Below are positions 32,470-39,888 of a stretch of DNA of 64,000 nucleotides, one piece after another; the first letter of the stretch is position 1; every line of letters begins with the position of its first letter. Location: the NCBI GenBank assembly GCA_036380735.1, contig DASVEE010000067.1, positions 197,048-261,047 of the forward strand, in the 5' to 3' direction. The stretch is from DASVEE01 sp036380735. GTDB taxonomy: Bacteria; Acidobacteriota; Thermoanaerobaculia; Gp7-AA8. The position numbers and the translations under genes are program-made. The notes under the pieces are model-generated. The model searched no databases and was not told the DNA's origin. It worked only from the letters and a program-made list of their open reading frames with translations.

Positions 32470-32838
32470 ATGACGACCGAAAGAAAAGCAAGGACCTACA
32501 CACACGCTCACCGCCAGCGGCTCGACCGGGCGGTGGCCCACTACCTTCGCGACTGCTATACGCACCGCACCGCCGCACGCGTCTCCGAGTTCGCGGCATT
32601 TCTGAAGCGCAACCCGGAGTACCTGACGCGGACCACTTCCTTCCTGGTGGGCGTTTCGTTGCGAAACTACCTGCGGCGGAAGCAGTTGGAAGAGGCAGTC
32701 AGGCTGCTCACGACGACGCCCCTCACGATCGAAGAGATCGCGCTGCACGCCGCGTTCGGCACCACCTCCACCTTCTACCGATGCTTCCAGAAGGAGCACG
32801 GGATGCCGCCGGGCGAATTCCGGGAGGTCAGAAAATGA
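32470..32838 (+). CDS. AraC-type helix-turn-helix protein (DNA-binding half only)
   Basis: 122 aa from ATG 32470 (MTTERKARTYTHAHR); the frame is open a little farther upstream. The C-terminal 80 residues are an AraC-family double HTH: FLVGVSLRNYLRRKQLEEAV, RLLTTTPLTIEEIALHAAFG and TTSTFYRCFQKEHGMPPGEF. The N-terminal ligand-binding half of ordinary AraC regulators (about 280 aa) is absent. The TGA overlaps the ATG of the next small gene (ATGA). Confidence 0.82.
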   Translation: MTTERKARTYTHAHRQRLDRAVAHYLRDCYTHRTAARVSEFAAFLKRNPEYLTRTTSFLVGVSLRNYLRRKQLEEAVRLLTTTPLTIEEIALHAAFGTTSTFYRCFQKEHGMPPGEFREVRK

Positions 32839-33050
32839 CAGGAGATGTCCTGAATGAGACATGGGCCGATGGCCCGGACGAGACGGACGTGACGCGCGAC
32901 TACTTCTCGATGCTGGCGGCCGGAGTCCTCAAGGAGCATAACCGGGGTGTGTGGCGTGCGTTCCGTGCCGGTTACACACGTAACTTCCACGCGGACGTCC
33001 CCGGTGCACCGCCGCCGGGTGAGGACCACATCGCTTACGGACTCCTATGA
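32835..33050 (+). CDS. Small protein of unknown function coupled to the AraC-like gene
   Basis: 71 aa from ATG 32835 by four-base overlap with the AraC-type gene. It is acidic at the start (GDVLNETWADGPDETDVTRD), then a short helix (YFSMLAAGVLKEHNRGVWRA) and a Pro/Gly-rich tail. No family is recognised. The coupling suggests an accessory to the regulator. Confidence 0.6.
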   Translation: MTGDVLNETWADGPDETDVTRDYFSMLAAGVLKEHNRGVWRAFRAGYTRNFHADVPGAPPPGEDHIAYGLL

Positions 33051-33123
33051 GTGTCTAAACCGCGAGCCAGCAGTCACTTAGTGGTAGTTTTAGATCTTCG
33101 CTGACACTCGGAGGCTTAGATCT

Positions 33124-33336
33124 ATGGACGAGGCCTATTACAAGAGGTGGTGGCCGGTTCTCTACCAAATCGCCCGGAGCGAGTTTCAGCTGACCTCCGA
33201 CGAGGCCGATGACATCGCTGACGACGTGCTGCTCTCAACGCTGCTCCGTGCAGACAAGATCGAGAACACGCACGCTTGGCTGACGGCGGCGCTTCGAGCC
33301 GCCTGCCGCCGCCATGCGCAGCCCGTCCAAGGCTAG
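33124..33336 (+). CDS. Mini sigma-factor-like protein (region 2 only)
   Basis: 70 aa from ATG 33124 with CGGAGG upstream. YYKRWWPVLYQIARSEFQLT, SDEADDIADDVLLSTLLRAD and HAWLTAALRAACRRHA match the sigma-70 region 2 helices, including the -10-contacting end, and parallel the ECF sigma at 29957 (LLRKIAIGKF, DVFATYF, ICNASRQYRRR). There is no region 4. It could be a truncated relic or a small regulator that binds the polymerase clamp. Identification by pattern only. Confidence 0.65.
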   Translation: MDEAYYKRWWPVLYQIARSEFQLTSDEADDIADDVLLSTLLRADKIENTHAWLTAALRAACRRHAQPVQG

Positions 33337-33387
33337 CACTCTGACGGTTGACCTGCTCTTCCCGGTGTAGAGGCGTACACTTCAGTC

Positions 33388-33570
33388 ATGAAGCACGCCG
33401 CGCTCGATGCTCAGCTTCGTGCGGACTACCTCGCGATAACCGAGAAGTTTGGTGCTCTCGACTTTGAGGAGTTTATCGTGCTCTGGCATGAAGCCGATGC
33501 GCTGATGCAGGCCACGGTCAACTTGGGGCTGGAGCCCTCAGACGCAGGGAATCTACTCCTTCAGGAGTAG
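33388..33570 (+). CDS. Small hypothetical protein
   Basis: 60 aa from ATG 33388. It is soluble and acidic, mostly helical (LRADYLAITEKFGALDFEEF, IVLWHEADALMQATVNLGLE). No family is recognised. It lies 51 bp after the mini-sigma gene, in the same direction. Confidence 0.5.
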   Translation: MKHAALDAQLRADYLAITEKFGALDFEEFIVLWHEADALMQATVNLGLEPSDAGNLLLQE

Positions 33571-33635
33571 TGGTCGCCCACTAGCGTGCATCGCACCGGG
33601 ACATCACGTCTCGCCTGACGGCGTGTCACCCGCCG

Positions 33636-33989
33636 TGAATGGATCGCCGGAGCTGTGAATGGCATCGCGCAAGCCATGAATGGCGTCGCGCAAGCCATGA
33701 ATGGCATCGCGCAAGCCATGAATGGCATCGCGCAACCCATGAATGGCATCGCGCGACCCATGAATGGCATCGCGCAACCCATGAATGGCATCGCGCAACC
33801 CATGAATGGCATCGCGTAACCCATGAATGGCATCGCGCAACCCATGAATGGCATCGCGTAAGCCATGAATGGGATCGCGCAACCCATGAATGGGATCGCG
33901 CAACTCATGAATGGGATCGCGCAACCCATGAATGGGATCGCGCAACCCATGAATGGCACCGCTAAGCCGTGAATGGCATCGCCGAGCAG
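33636..33989. repeat. Minisatellite of about seventeen 21-bp units
   Basis: The consensus unit is TGAATGGCATCGCGCAACCCA with small variants (GGC/GGG, AAC/AAG). The first and last units are 20 bp or degenerate. As 21 is a multiple of three, several frames stay open (plus: HEWHRAT repeats; minus: DAIHGLR or PFMGCAI repeats), but no ribosome site or non-repeat coding flank supports a gene. A tRNA-like fragment follows directly. Confidence 0.92.
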
Positions 33990-33991
33990 TT

Positions 33992-34031
33992 CGTGGCTAC
34001 GGGAATCGAACCCACGGTCCAGAATATTCGT
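33992..34031 (-). other. tRNA/tmRNA 3'-end-like fragment (possible attachment-site remnant)
   Basis: Read on the minus strand, the segment contains GTGGGTTCGATTCCCGTAGC followed by CACGA: a T-arm (GTGGG/CCCGT with two G-U pairs, loop TTCGATT) and the 3' acceptor strand, similar to tRNA-His or tmRNA ends. No 5' half or anticodon arm is present upstream, so it is not a functional gene. Such 3' fragments are left at integration sites of genomic islands. No integrase is visible in the window. Confidence 0.6.
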
Positions 34032-34078
34032 GATATCGATTTGTGGCACTTGACACAAAACGATATCAGGCCTACATT
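34032..34078 (+). promoter_or_regulatory. Sigma-70-type promoter overlapped by a 36-bp palindrome
   Basis: -35 TTGACA (34050-34055), 17-bp spacer and -10 TACATT (34073-34078). Overlapping the -35 is a palindrome, GATATCGATTTGTGGCAC (34032-34049) against TTGACACAAAACGATATC (34050-34067), with 16 of 18 positions matching. The inner 20 bp resemble a site in the promoter at 36402. It would drive the gene at 34229 and probably the protease gene. Confidence 0.72.
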
Positions 34079-34228
34079 AACGCACAGACCGGTCCGCTCC
34101 CCTCGGGTACGTTCGATCGCGTGGATCCAACGGCACCCCATCGCCCGTCGCGCTCCGGCCGGAGCAAGGGCGGGTACCCCAAGCCGCCACTCGCCGAACA
34201 TGGCGGGTGGAGAAAGGAATGGTGTCCC

Positions 34229-34819
34229 ATGGAGATCCCGTCACCCCCGACCACCGTCACCCGGCCCGATGCCAGCGCCAACGCCGCGACCGACGTTCCG
34301 CCGGCAGCGCCGCCGCTGCTGACCGTCACGAAGTATCAGAACGTCGCGACCGAGTTGCTGGAGCTGCTCGACCTCGTCGAAAGCAAAATCCCCGACCTGC
34401 AGAAGGAGAACGCTGCCGCGAAGGCCTACATCAGGGGCCGGAAGAGCGTGCCCGTTCCGTTCATGGAGAGCGCTGTCACGGCAGTACAGCTCACGCCGCA
34501 ACTCCAATCCGTCAACGCGCTCGATCCCCTCGTTGCGCATGACACGCTGCAGTACATCGCGGCGATGGCGCCCGTGAAGGCAAAGCTCAAATCGCTCTAC
34601 ACAAATCTGTCGTTCACGACGGACTCCAAAAAAGTCGGTCTCGGCGGCGACGCGCTCACCGTCTACGACTTTGCAAAAAGCGTCGCGCGGAAAACGGACA
34701 GCGACGACGCCCTGGCGCACGTGGAGAACATGAAGCTTGCGCTGGGCCGTAGCCGTGGCCGCAAGAAGAAGACGGACGGAGAGGAGGTGACGAAGGCACA
34801 GCCGAAAACGACCACATAA
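34229..34819 (+). CDS. Hypothetical protein upstream of the M4 protease
   Basis: 196 aa from ATG 34229 (MEIPSPPTTVTRPDASANAA), preceded by AAAGGA. The first 35 residues are Pro/Ala/Thr-rich; the rest is helical (YQNVATELLELLDLVESKIP, DTLQYIAAMAPVKAKLKSLY, YDFAKSVARKTDSDDAL) and the end is strongly basic (LGRSRGRKKKTDGEE). There is no signal peptide. No family is recognised. It is about 150 bp downstream of the palindrome-bearing promoter. Confidence 0.65.
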   Translation: MEIPSPPTTVTRPDASANAATDVPPAAPPLLTVTKYQNVATELLELLDLVESKIPDLQKENAAAKAYIRGRKSVPVPFMESAVTAVQLTPQLQSVNALDPLVAHDTLQYIAAMAPVKAKLKSLYTNLSFTTDSKKVGLGGDALTVYDFAKSVARKTDSDDALAHVENMKLALGRSRGRKKKTDGEEVTKAQPKTTT

Positions 34820-34905
34820 AGCAAAGCGCCCGGTCCCGCGTTGGCGCGCGGGCCGGGCCAGCAGATCCCCCCTCCATCCCTGAAAGAAAAGAAAGGAGCT
34901 CGTGC

Positions 34906-35973
34906 ATGAGCAATGTAACTCCTCACGTGTGCGCTGTCATCCCTTCGCACATGTTCGACCGCATGGTGCAGCACGGCGACGCACCGACCCGCCACAGCGC
35001 GGAGTCGACGCTGAACCAGATGCACCGGCTGGCGAACGAGAGGATCCAAACCTTCATCGATGTCCTCCCCGAGACCGTCGAGCCGCAGAAGCACCGCATG
35101 GTCTTCGACGCCCAGCAGAAGCGCCAACTTCACGGGCCCGTCGCGCGCAGCGAGCATGAACCACCGACCGCGGACGCCGTCGTGAACCAGGCGTTCGATG
35201 GTGCCGGGAGCATGTGGGATTTCCTCGACCAGGTCTTCCACCGCAAGTCGATCGATGGGCACGGCATGCGTCTCGACGCGACTGTCCATTACGGGACAGG
35301 TTTTCAAAACGCGATGTGGAACGGCTATCAGCTCGTCTGTGGCGACGGTGACGGCCACCTCCTCGGAAGCTTCACGAAATGTCTGGCGGTGATCGGCCAC
35401 GAATACGGCCATGGTCTGACGCAAAGCGTCACCGCGCTCGGCTACTACGGCCAGACCGGTGCGCTCAACGAGCATATCGCCGACGTGGTCGGAATGATGC
35501 TCAGGCAGTGGGCGGCCCGCGAAACGGTCGACCAGTCGGACTGGTTCATCGGTGGGCCGCTGCTCGGACCCGGCGTGACCGGGCGAGGCATCCGCTCGAT
35601 GGCCGACCCTGGCACGGCGTACGACGACGCCGTCCTCGGGCGCGATCCGCAGCCGAAGCACATGGATCACTACGTCGAAACGGCGGCGGACCACGGCGGC
35701 GTCCACATCAACTCCGGCATCCCGAACCACGCGTTCTACCTGGCGGCGAAAGCCATCGGCGGGTTCTCGTGGGAGGTGCCGGGGCGCATCTGGTACGCCA
35801 CGCTGACGGAACGTCTGACGTCCGACGCCATCTTCGACGACCTCGCCCGGGCCACCGTCGACATCGCCGGTGAGCGCTACGGCAACGGCGGCGACGTGCA
35901 GCGGGCCGTCGCCCTCGCGTGGGACCAGGTCGGCATCGACGTGCCGCTGTTCCACCGCCACAGGGCGGTCTGA
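34906..35973 (+). CDS. Thermolysin-like (M4) metalloprotease of the protealysin type, no signal peptide
   Basis: 355 aa; AAAGGAG lies seven bases before ATG 34906. The short N-terminal propeptide (PHVCAVIPSHMFDRM) resembles the precursor motif of protealysin-like enzymes rather than a secretory leader. The catalytic sites are VIGHEYGHGLTQSVTALGYY (HEYGH, about residues 164-168), GALNEHIADVVG (third zinc ligand Glu, about 186-197), and DHGGVHINSGIPNHAFYLAA (about 263-282, catalytic His region). Protealysin-type enzymes work without Sec export. The inhibitor emfourin usually found beside such genes is not recognised here. Confidence 0.9.
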   Translation: MSNVTPHVCAVIPSHMFDRMVQHGDAPTRHSAESTLNQMHRLANERIQTFIDVLPETVEPQKHRMVFDAQQKRQLHGPVARSEHEPPTADAVVNQAFDGAGSMWDFLDQVFHRKSIDGHGMRLDATVHYGTGFQNAMWNGYQLVCGDGDGHLLGSFTKCLAVIGHEYGHGLTQSVTALGYYGQTGALNEHIADVVGMMLRQWAARETVDQSDWFIGGPLLGPGVTGRGIRSMADPGTAYDDAVLGRDPQPKHMDHYVETAADHGGVHINSGIPNHAFYLAAKAIGGFSWEVPGRIWYATLTERLTSDAIFDDLARATVDIAGERYGNGGDVQRAVALAWDQVGIDVPLFHRHRAV

Positions 35974-36034
35974 ACCCACCACTCACTTCTTCACTCACAC
36001 GAACGAAAGACATACAGAAAATAAGGAGAAAGTC

Positions 36035-36340
36035 ATGAATACCAACACCAACAAGATCGATGTGCTCGATTTCACCTTCGAACAGATCGGCGACGGAGTC
36101 GCCACGCTCAACCTGCCGGAGTTCGCGCTGACCGCGCTCGAAGAGACGGCGACCGAAGAGACGGAGACCGACCGCATCGAGCGCGTGCTCAAGCTCTACA
36201 TGGGAATCCGGCCGCTGCTCGGTTCCCTCACGCGTATCCCGCTGATCCCGCCGGCATGGCGCAAGGCGCTGACGCTGTTCATCGAAACGGTCGACGCCCT
36301 CGCCATCGTGCGCGGATTCAAGGCCGGTCGGGACCTGTAG
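36035..36340 (+). CDS. Hypothetical protein downstream of the protease
   Basis: 101 aa from ATG 36035 with AAGGAG about seven bases upstream. It starts MNTNTNKIDVLDFTFEQIGD, has an acidic helix (ALTALEETATEETETDRIER) and ends with a helix (LTLFIETVDALAIVRGFKAG). No signal peptide or known family is seen. Its position 61 bp after the protease suggests a partner or inhibitor, but its sequence does not look like emfourin. Confidence 0.6.
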   Translation: MNTNTNKIDVLDFTFEQIGDGVATLNLPEFALTALEETATEETETDRIERVLKLYMGIRPLLGSLTRIPLIPPAWRKALTLFIETVDALAIVRGFKAGRDL

Positions 36341-36354
36341 TTCGCAACGTCTGC

Positions 36355-36378
36355 GGCGGGGCTCACCTGGGCCCCGCC
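36355..36378 (+). terminator. Likely terminator of the protease operon
   Basis: GGCGGGGC (36355-36362) pairs with GCCCCGCC (36371-36378) around an 8-nt loop, followed by CTTTGG. The stem is strong, the T-run weak. Confidence 0.55.
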
Positions 36379-36401
36379 CTTTGGTCCACGCCATCCGTGC
36401 C

Positions 36402-36439
36402 TTGACATCGATTTATGCCACGTGGTACAAAGCGGGCGC
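36402..36439 (+). promoter_or_regulatory. Promoter with operator-like palindrome, nearly leaderless
   Basis: -35 TTGACA (36402-36407), 18-bp spacer and -10 TACAAA (36426-36431) with an upstream TG. The palindrome TTTATGCCAC/GTGGTACAAA (36412-36431; 8 of 10 positions symmetric) covers the spacer and -10 and resembles the site at 34040-34059. The ATG at 36440 is only about eight bases past the -10, so the mRNA should have almost no leader. Confidence 0.65.
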
Positions 36440-36901
36440 ATGGGGTACCGCGACCAAATTCGGGAAGCACGACTGGCCGCTAAGCTGACTTTCTCGGACA
36501 TCCAGCGGCTGGCCGGCATTCCTCGCGGGCAGTACAAGGCGTTCGAGGAGGGAGGAAACATCGGGGTATGGCGCCTGGAGAAGATTCTCTCCGTCATCCC
36601 GAACCTCCCGCCGCTTCACCTGGGGAACGCCACGGTTGCGGCGAACCGCTCCGAACTGGCGGAGCTGCAGGGCACCATCGTGGCGCTCCGCGCGACGCTG
36701 CACGCGGCGCTGAACACCGCCGACCAGCTCAATGCCACCGTCCAGGCGAGGATCGAGACGGCGGCGACGGCCGGCAACGCGGCGCAGGATGAGCGCGCGC
36801 GGCTCGCCGAGTTGCAGGAGTTCGCGCGTCAGGAGCTGGCGCCGGCCGCGGCGAGCAAGAAGCCGAAAGCGGGAGCGACGAAAGTGGCGAAAGTGCGGTA
36901 A
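36440..36901 (+). CDS. XRE-like regulator with long helical tail
   Basis: 153 aa from ATG 36440 (MGYRDQIREARLAAKLTFSD). Residues 1-50 look like a Cro/C1 HTH (FSDIQRLAGIPRGQYKAFEE, then WRLEKILSVIPNLPP). Residues 60-135 are helical and probably coiled-coil (ALNTADQLNATVQARIETAA), ending in a Lys/Ala-rich tail (SKKPKAGATKVAKVR). The palindrome over its own promoter suggests autoregulation, and the related palindrome at 34040 suggests control of the protease operon. Both are inferences. Confidence 0.7.
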   Translation: MGYRDQIREARLAAKLTFSDIQRLAGIPRGQYKAFEEGGNIGVWRLEKILSVIPNLPPLHLGNATVAANRSELAELQGTIVALRATLHAALNTADQLNATVQARIETAATAGNAAQDERARLAELQEFARQELAPAAASKKPKAGATKVAKVR

Positions 36902-36944
36902 AACAGGGTAGGGAAATCCGCTCGCGGATCACTCCTCTATCAAG

Positions 36945-37115
36945 ATGGCGCTTTCCAGAAACTTCGCCTTCCTTCGCACGTTGTGCTGGCGGCTCGCCGC
37001 GAAGCCGCGCGTGAAGATCTACCGCGAGATGCGAGAGATCGATCGCATCCGCGCGCGGGAGATCTGGGCCGAAATCCAGATCTACGGCGACGGCGCCCTG
37101 CCGAAAGTGAACTGA
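36945..37115 (+). CDS. Short basic hypothetical protein
   Basis: 56 aa, ATG 36945 to TGA 37113-37115 (starts MALSRNFAFLRTLCWRLAAK). It is rich in Arg, Lys and Ile, with an amphipathic helix REMREIDRIRAREIWAEIQI. No Shine-Dalgarno is seen. It is included because it fills the gap and follows the XRE-like gene; it may be spurious. Confidence 0.35.
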   Translation: MALSRNFAFLRTLCWRLAAKPRVKIYREMREIDRIRAREIWAEIQIYGDGALPKVN

Positions 37116-37180
37116 ACGCCAGCGCGGTGCATCGTCGCGCGAACTCGCACGAGGACGCACCGCGAGGCGTCATGGTTCGA

Positions 37181-38719
37181 CTACGTCGCGCTGTCCAACT
37201 GCAGCAGCAGCACCCGGGCATCCGCGTCGATGGCGTAGAACAGCTGCAGTGCCGGTGATCCGGGCGCCGCGGCCGATCGGATCGAGCGCAGCGGCGCATC
37301 CGCCTCTTGAATGCTGCCCTCAGCGTAAGGGTCACGCCGCAAGCGCTCCAGCAGGACAGGCAAGCAAGCGTTCACACCTGGCTGTTCGAGGAGGCGGTCG
37401 CGCGTCTCGCGATATCTGCCGGTCTCCACGAACACCACGCCCGCCGTCTTCTGCCAGACCTCGAGCAGGCGTTGCAACGCCTGATGCACCCGCCCATCGC
37501 TTCCGGTGCCGGAGAGCAGCGCAATCTGCTGGCTGACCTGTTCTTCCGGCAGACCCGTCGACTCAGCCACGTCGCGGATGAGTTGCTCGCGATCGAGGAT
37601 GGGTCCTGTGATGGCGCGCTGGATCACCGCGTCCGCCACTTCGCCCTGGCCGCTGTCCTCGACGCCGCCCTGGTGCATGTAGGCCAGCGCCTTCAGCGCC
37701 TGAGTCGTCATGCCCGCCTCGGTAAAGATCGTGACGATCTCCTCGCAGATCGGCCTGGCCTCCTGCAGCCGCTCCTGTTGCACCAGCAACGCCGCGATCT
37801 GCAGTCCGACCTCGGCCGCGACGATCACCATGCCCCGGCGCAGGAACTCCTCGCGCGTGGCGAAGAAGGCGGCGAGGGCCTCCTCGACTTTTCGTTGTTT
37901 GCCCAGCATGCCCGCCTGGGCGACCTTGGCCCGCTGCACCTCGGCCGTCATCTCCAGTGCTTCGAATGCCTCCAGGGCGCGCCCGTACCACTGCGAGGCC
38001 ACCTCGAATTTTTCGAGTTTCACCGCGCAGGCGGCCAGGTTGTTCATCGACCGCGCGGCGCCGGCGCGATCGCCGCCGTTCTCCGCAAGCTGCAACGCCT
38101 CCACGAACGTGTTCTCCGCGCGGCGGTACTGCGTCAGCTCGTAGTGCACCGCGCCAGACATCTGCAGAGCCTTGGTCTGGCCGATCGCGTCGCCGCAAAC
38201 CTCGTAGATTGCCTTGGCCGCCGCGATGCAGCAAAGGGCCGCCGTCTGCTCGCCCAACTTATAGAGAACGAGACCCTCGGTGAGGATGATGTTCGCGCGT
38301 TCGACGGGATACACCGTCTTGTCGCCGAACAGCTTCGAGGCTTTCCTGATGGCGTAGAGCGCGTCGGCCGGACCCTTCAACGGCAGGAGCGCAAGTGCAT
38401 GCTCTTTCCAGGCGCGGGACCGCAATAGCAGGTCGTAGGAGACGCCGTCCTCCGGCTCGGCTTCGATCGTATCGACGATCAGCGTCGTCAGAGTGAACGC
38501 CGCTTCGCCATTGCGATCGAGCTCCGTGTGCGCGAAGTCGAGGAGATGCGTCAACACCTCCGCTGCGCGATACAGCGCATCACCGGCAACGGCGGCGCGC
38601 CGCGCTTTGGGCGCCATCCCCCGCAGCGCAGCCGCACGTCCAGCAGGGTCGTTGGCAGCCGCTTGCTTCCTGCGAAACAGACTGAATGGATAGATCGTGC
38701 TCTCGCGCCCATCGGACAT
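37181..38719 (-). CDS. TPR-repeat protein, paralogue of the zinc-finger/TPR protein at 30508
   Basis: 512 aa from ATG 38717-38719. There is no zinc finger and no membrane helix. Helical pairs run from about residue 40 to 370 (LLRSRAWKEHALALLPLKGP, SMNNLAACAVKLEKFEVASQ, WYGRALEAFEALEMTAEVQR). The block FLRRGMVIVAAEVGLQIAAL...FTEAGMTTQALKALAYMHQ matches the C-terminal block of the protein at 30508. The last 120 residues (VFVETGRYRETRDRLLEQPG, PALQLFYAIDADARVLLLQL) are a separate domain. An intracellular scaffold or sensor role is likely; no sigma gene is adjacent. Confidence 0.8.
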   Translation of the reverse strand: MSDGRESTIYPFSLFRRKQAAANDPAGRAAALRGMAPKARRAAVAGDALYRAAEVLTHLLDFAHTELDRNGEAAFTLTTLIVDTIEAEPEDGVSYDLLLRSRAWKEHALALLPLKGPADALYAIRKASKLFGDKTVYPVERANIILTEGLVLYKLGEQTAALCCIAAAKAIYEVCGDAIGQTKALQMSGAVHYELTQYRRAENTFVEALQLAENGGDRAGAARSMNNLAACAVKLEKFEVASQWYGRALEAFEALEMTAEVQRAKVAQAGMLGKQRKVEEALAAFFATREEFLRRGMVIVAAEVGLQIAALLVQQERLQEARPICEEIVTIFTEAGMTTQALKALAYMHQGGVEDSGQGEVADAVIQRAITGPILDREQLIRDVAESTGLPEEQVSQQIALLSGTGSDGRVHQALQRLLEVWQKTAGVVFVETGRYRETRDRLLEQPGVNACLPVLLERLRRDPYAEGSIQEADAPLRSIRSAAAPGSPALQLFYAIDADARVLLLQLDSAT

Positions 38720-38906
38720 CCGCGCACCTCTTTCGACCGCTGAATTGTTGGACCGAAAGTGAGGGTAGCAGGGTGCAAAAATGTCTTCAACGTGCGTCGA
38801 AATGGAGGTGTAGAAAGACTCTTTTGTGACTTTGTGGAAGGGGGGCGTCGGGGGCAAGAGCAGCTACAAGGCCGAACCGTCACTGATGATGACGTGCAGC
38901 ACGCAA

Positions 38907-39827
38907 CTAACCCGACGGAAAATACTTCCACGCGAAGAGATTCTCCTTCGCAGGAAAGTATTTGAGCCGTGGCTGCAAAACAACGGCGGCTCCCCCTGAC
39001 ATCGCAGGCATCAGCGTAATCGTCAAATCACGATCGTCGGTGTCGACCTCCCGGGCATCTTCGCGACAAGAGGCCGAAATCGCAGTCCTGCCGGGCCCGT
39101 AGACAGAAATCTGAACGTCATCCGCCACGACCTCTTTGAGGCGGGATTCGGTTGGACGCGACCCAAACCACCCTATTCCCGAAATGCGTCTGGTCTTTCC
39201 GAAGTCGTCCAAGTCGACACGGTCGCTTCCATCTGTTTTCTGCAACCATCCGTGCATCCTGTGGAACGGGAAGTACACAGGCCTATTTGCCGTCTGCGTA
39301 ATGTACAGCTGAAGGTCAACTACCCAATCGAGATAAGTCTTGCTGACGTCTACTTCGGCATAGACAGATACACGCAGTACCTCAAATTCGGGGAAGTAGA
39401 GCGGCTCAGAAAGCAAGGACAGGAGTTCCGAGCGGCGCGCCGAACGTGTCGCAGTTGTGTCGCGCCACGGCACATCGAACCGGGCCGCGCCAGCTTTAAC
39501 TAGGAATGGCGCGCCTTCGGTGTTGAAGAGCAGAGCGGTCACGGTTCGACCTTCCATCTCAAAGTTATAAATGTCGACCGGTGGCGCCCACTCCTCTGCA
39601 AACTCAGCACGTACCTGTGCGATCCAACTCGCGACATCCATGGCGGGTGCGCCCGGCACGGTGTGGGCTTTCTCATCGACGCCAATGAGCCACATGATGG
39701 GCTGGAACCGCGCGCTGTTTGCATGCCCTGCGATGCGACGTGCAACTTTGTTGAAGTCGGTCGGCCACTCGCGTTTCAGCTCCACGAGCTGGTCCTCGGT
39801 CGGACCACGCCGCACCACTGCATTCAT
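38907..39827 (-). CDS. AlbA_2/Schlafen-like DNA-binding-domain protein
   Basis: 306 aa from ATG 39825-39827; the frame is open upstream, with an in-frame GTG at 39866. Residues 1-110 look like the AlbA_2 domain: RRGPTEDQLVELKREWPTDF, NKVARRIAGHANSARFQPIM, WLIGVDEKAHTVPGAPAMDV and IYNFEMEGRTVTALLFNTEG. The C-terminal half is beta-rich and unassigned. Domains of this type occur in regulators and in defence proteins. The distance to the giant RHS gene and the REP-like repeat in between argue against an operon with it. Confidence 0.68.
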   Translation of the reverse strand: MNAVVRRGPTEDQLVELKREWPTDFNKVARRIAGHANSARFQPIMWLIGVDEKAHTVPGAPAMDVASWIAQVRAEFAEEWAPPVDIYNFEMEGRTVTALLFNTEGAPFLVKAGAARFDVPWRDTTATRSARRSELLSLLSEPLYFPEFEVLRVSVYAEVDVSKTYLDWVVDLQLYITQTANRPVYFPFHRMHGWLQKTDGSDRVDLDDFGKTRRISGIGWFGSRPTESRLKEVVADDVQISVYGPGRTAISASCREDAREVDTDDRDLTITLMPAMSGGAAVVLQPRLKYFPAKENLFAWKYFPSG

Positions 39828-39888
39828 GACACGTAGAACCCAAACCTCCACTTCCAGCCGTTTCACAGCGGGAAGTGTACTGCGGTGT

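Noticed and set aside
33636..33989. CRISPR array
   Set aside because: Units are contiguous with no spacers, and no cas genes are present. The same applies to the arrays at 4915 and 56318.
33561..34058. Repeat-peptide genes in the 21-bp array (PFMGCAI or DAIHGLR on minus, HEWHRAT on plus)
   Set aside because: Every frame is open simply because the period is 21; no start with a ribosome site and no unique coding sequence on either side.
33992..34067. A complete tRNA gene
   Set aside because: Only the T-arm and 3' acceptor strand are present; the region where the 5' half would be is a promoter with a palindrome.
4915..34067. Link between GATATCGAT in the 43-bp array and in the palindrome at 34032
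   Set aside because: The shared string is only nine bases and the surrounding sequence differs; chance is sufficient.
36035..36340. Emfourin-type protease inhibitor
   Set aside because: Position fits, but the sequence shows none of the emfourin features I know, so it is left as hypothetical.
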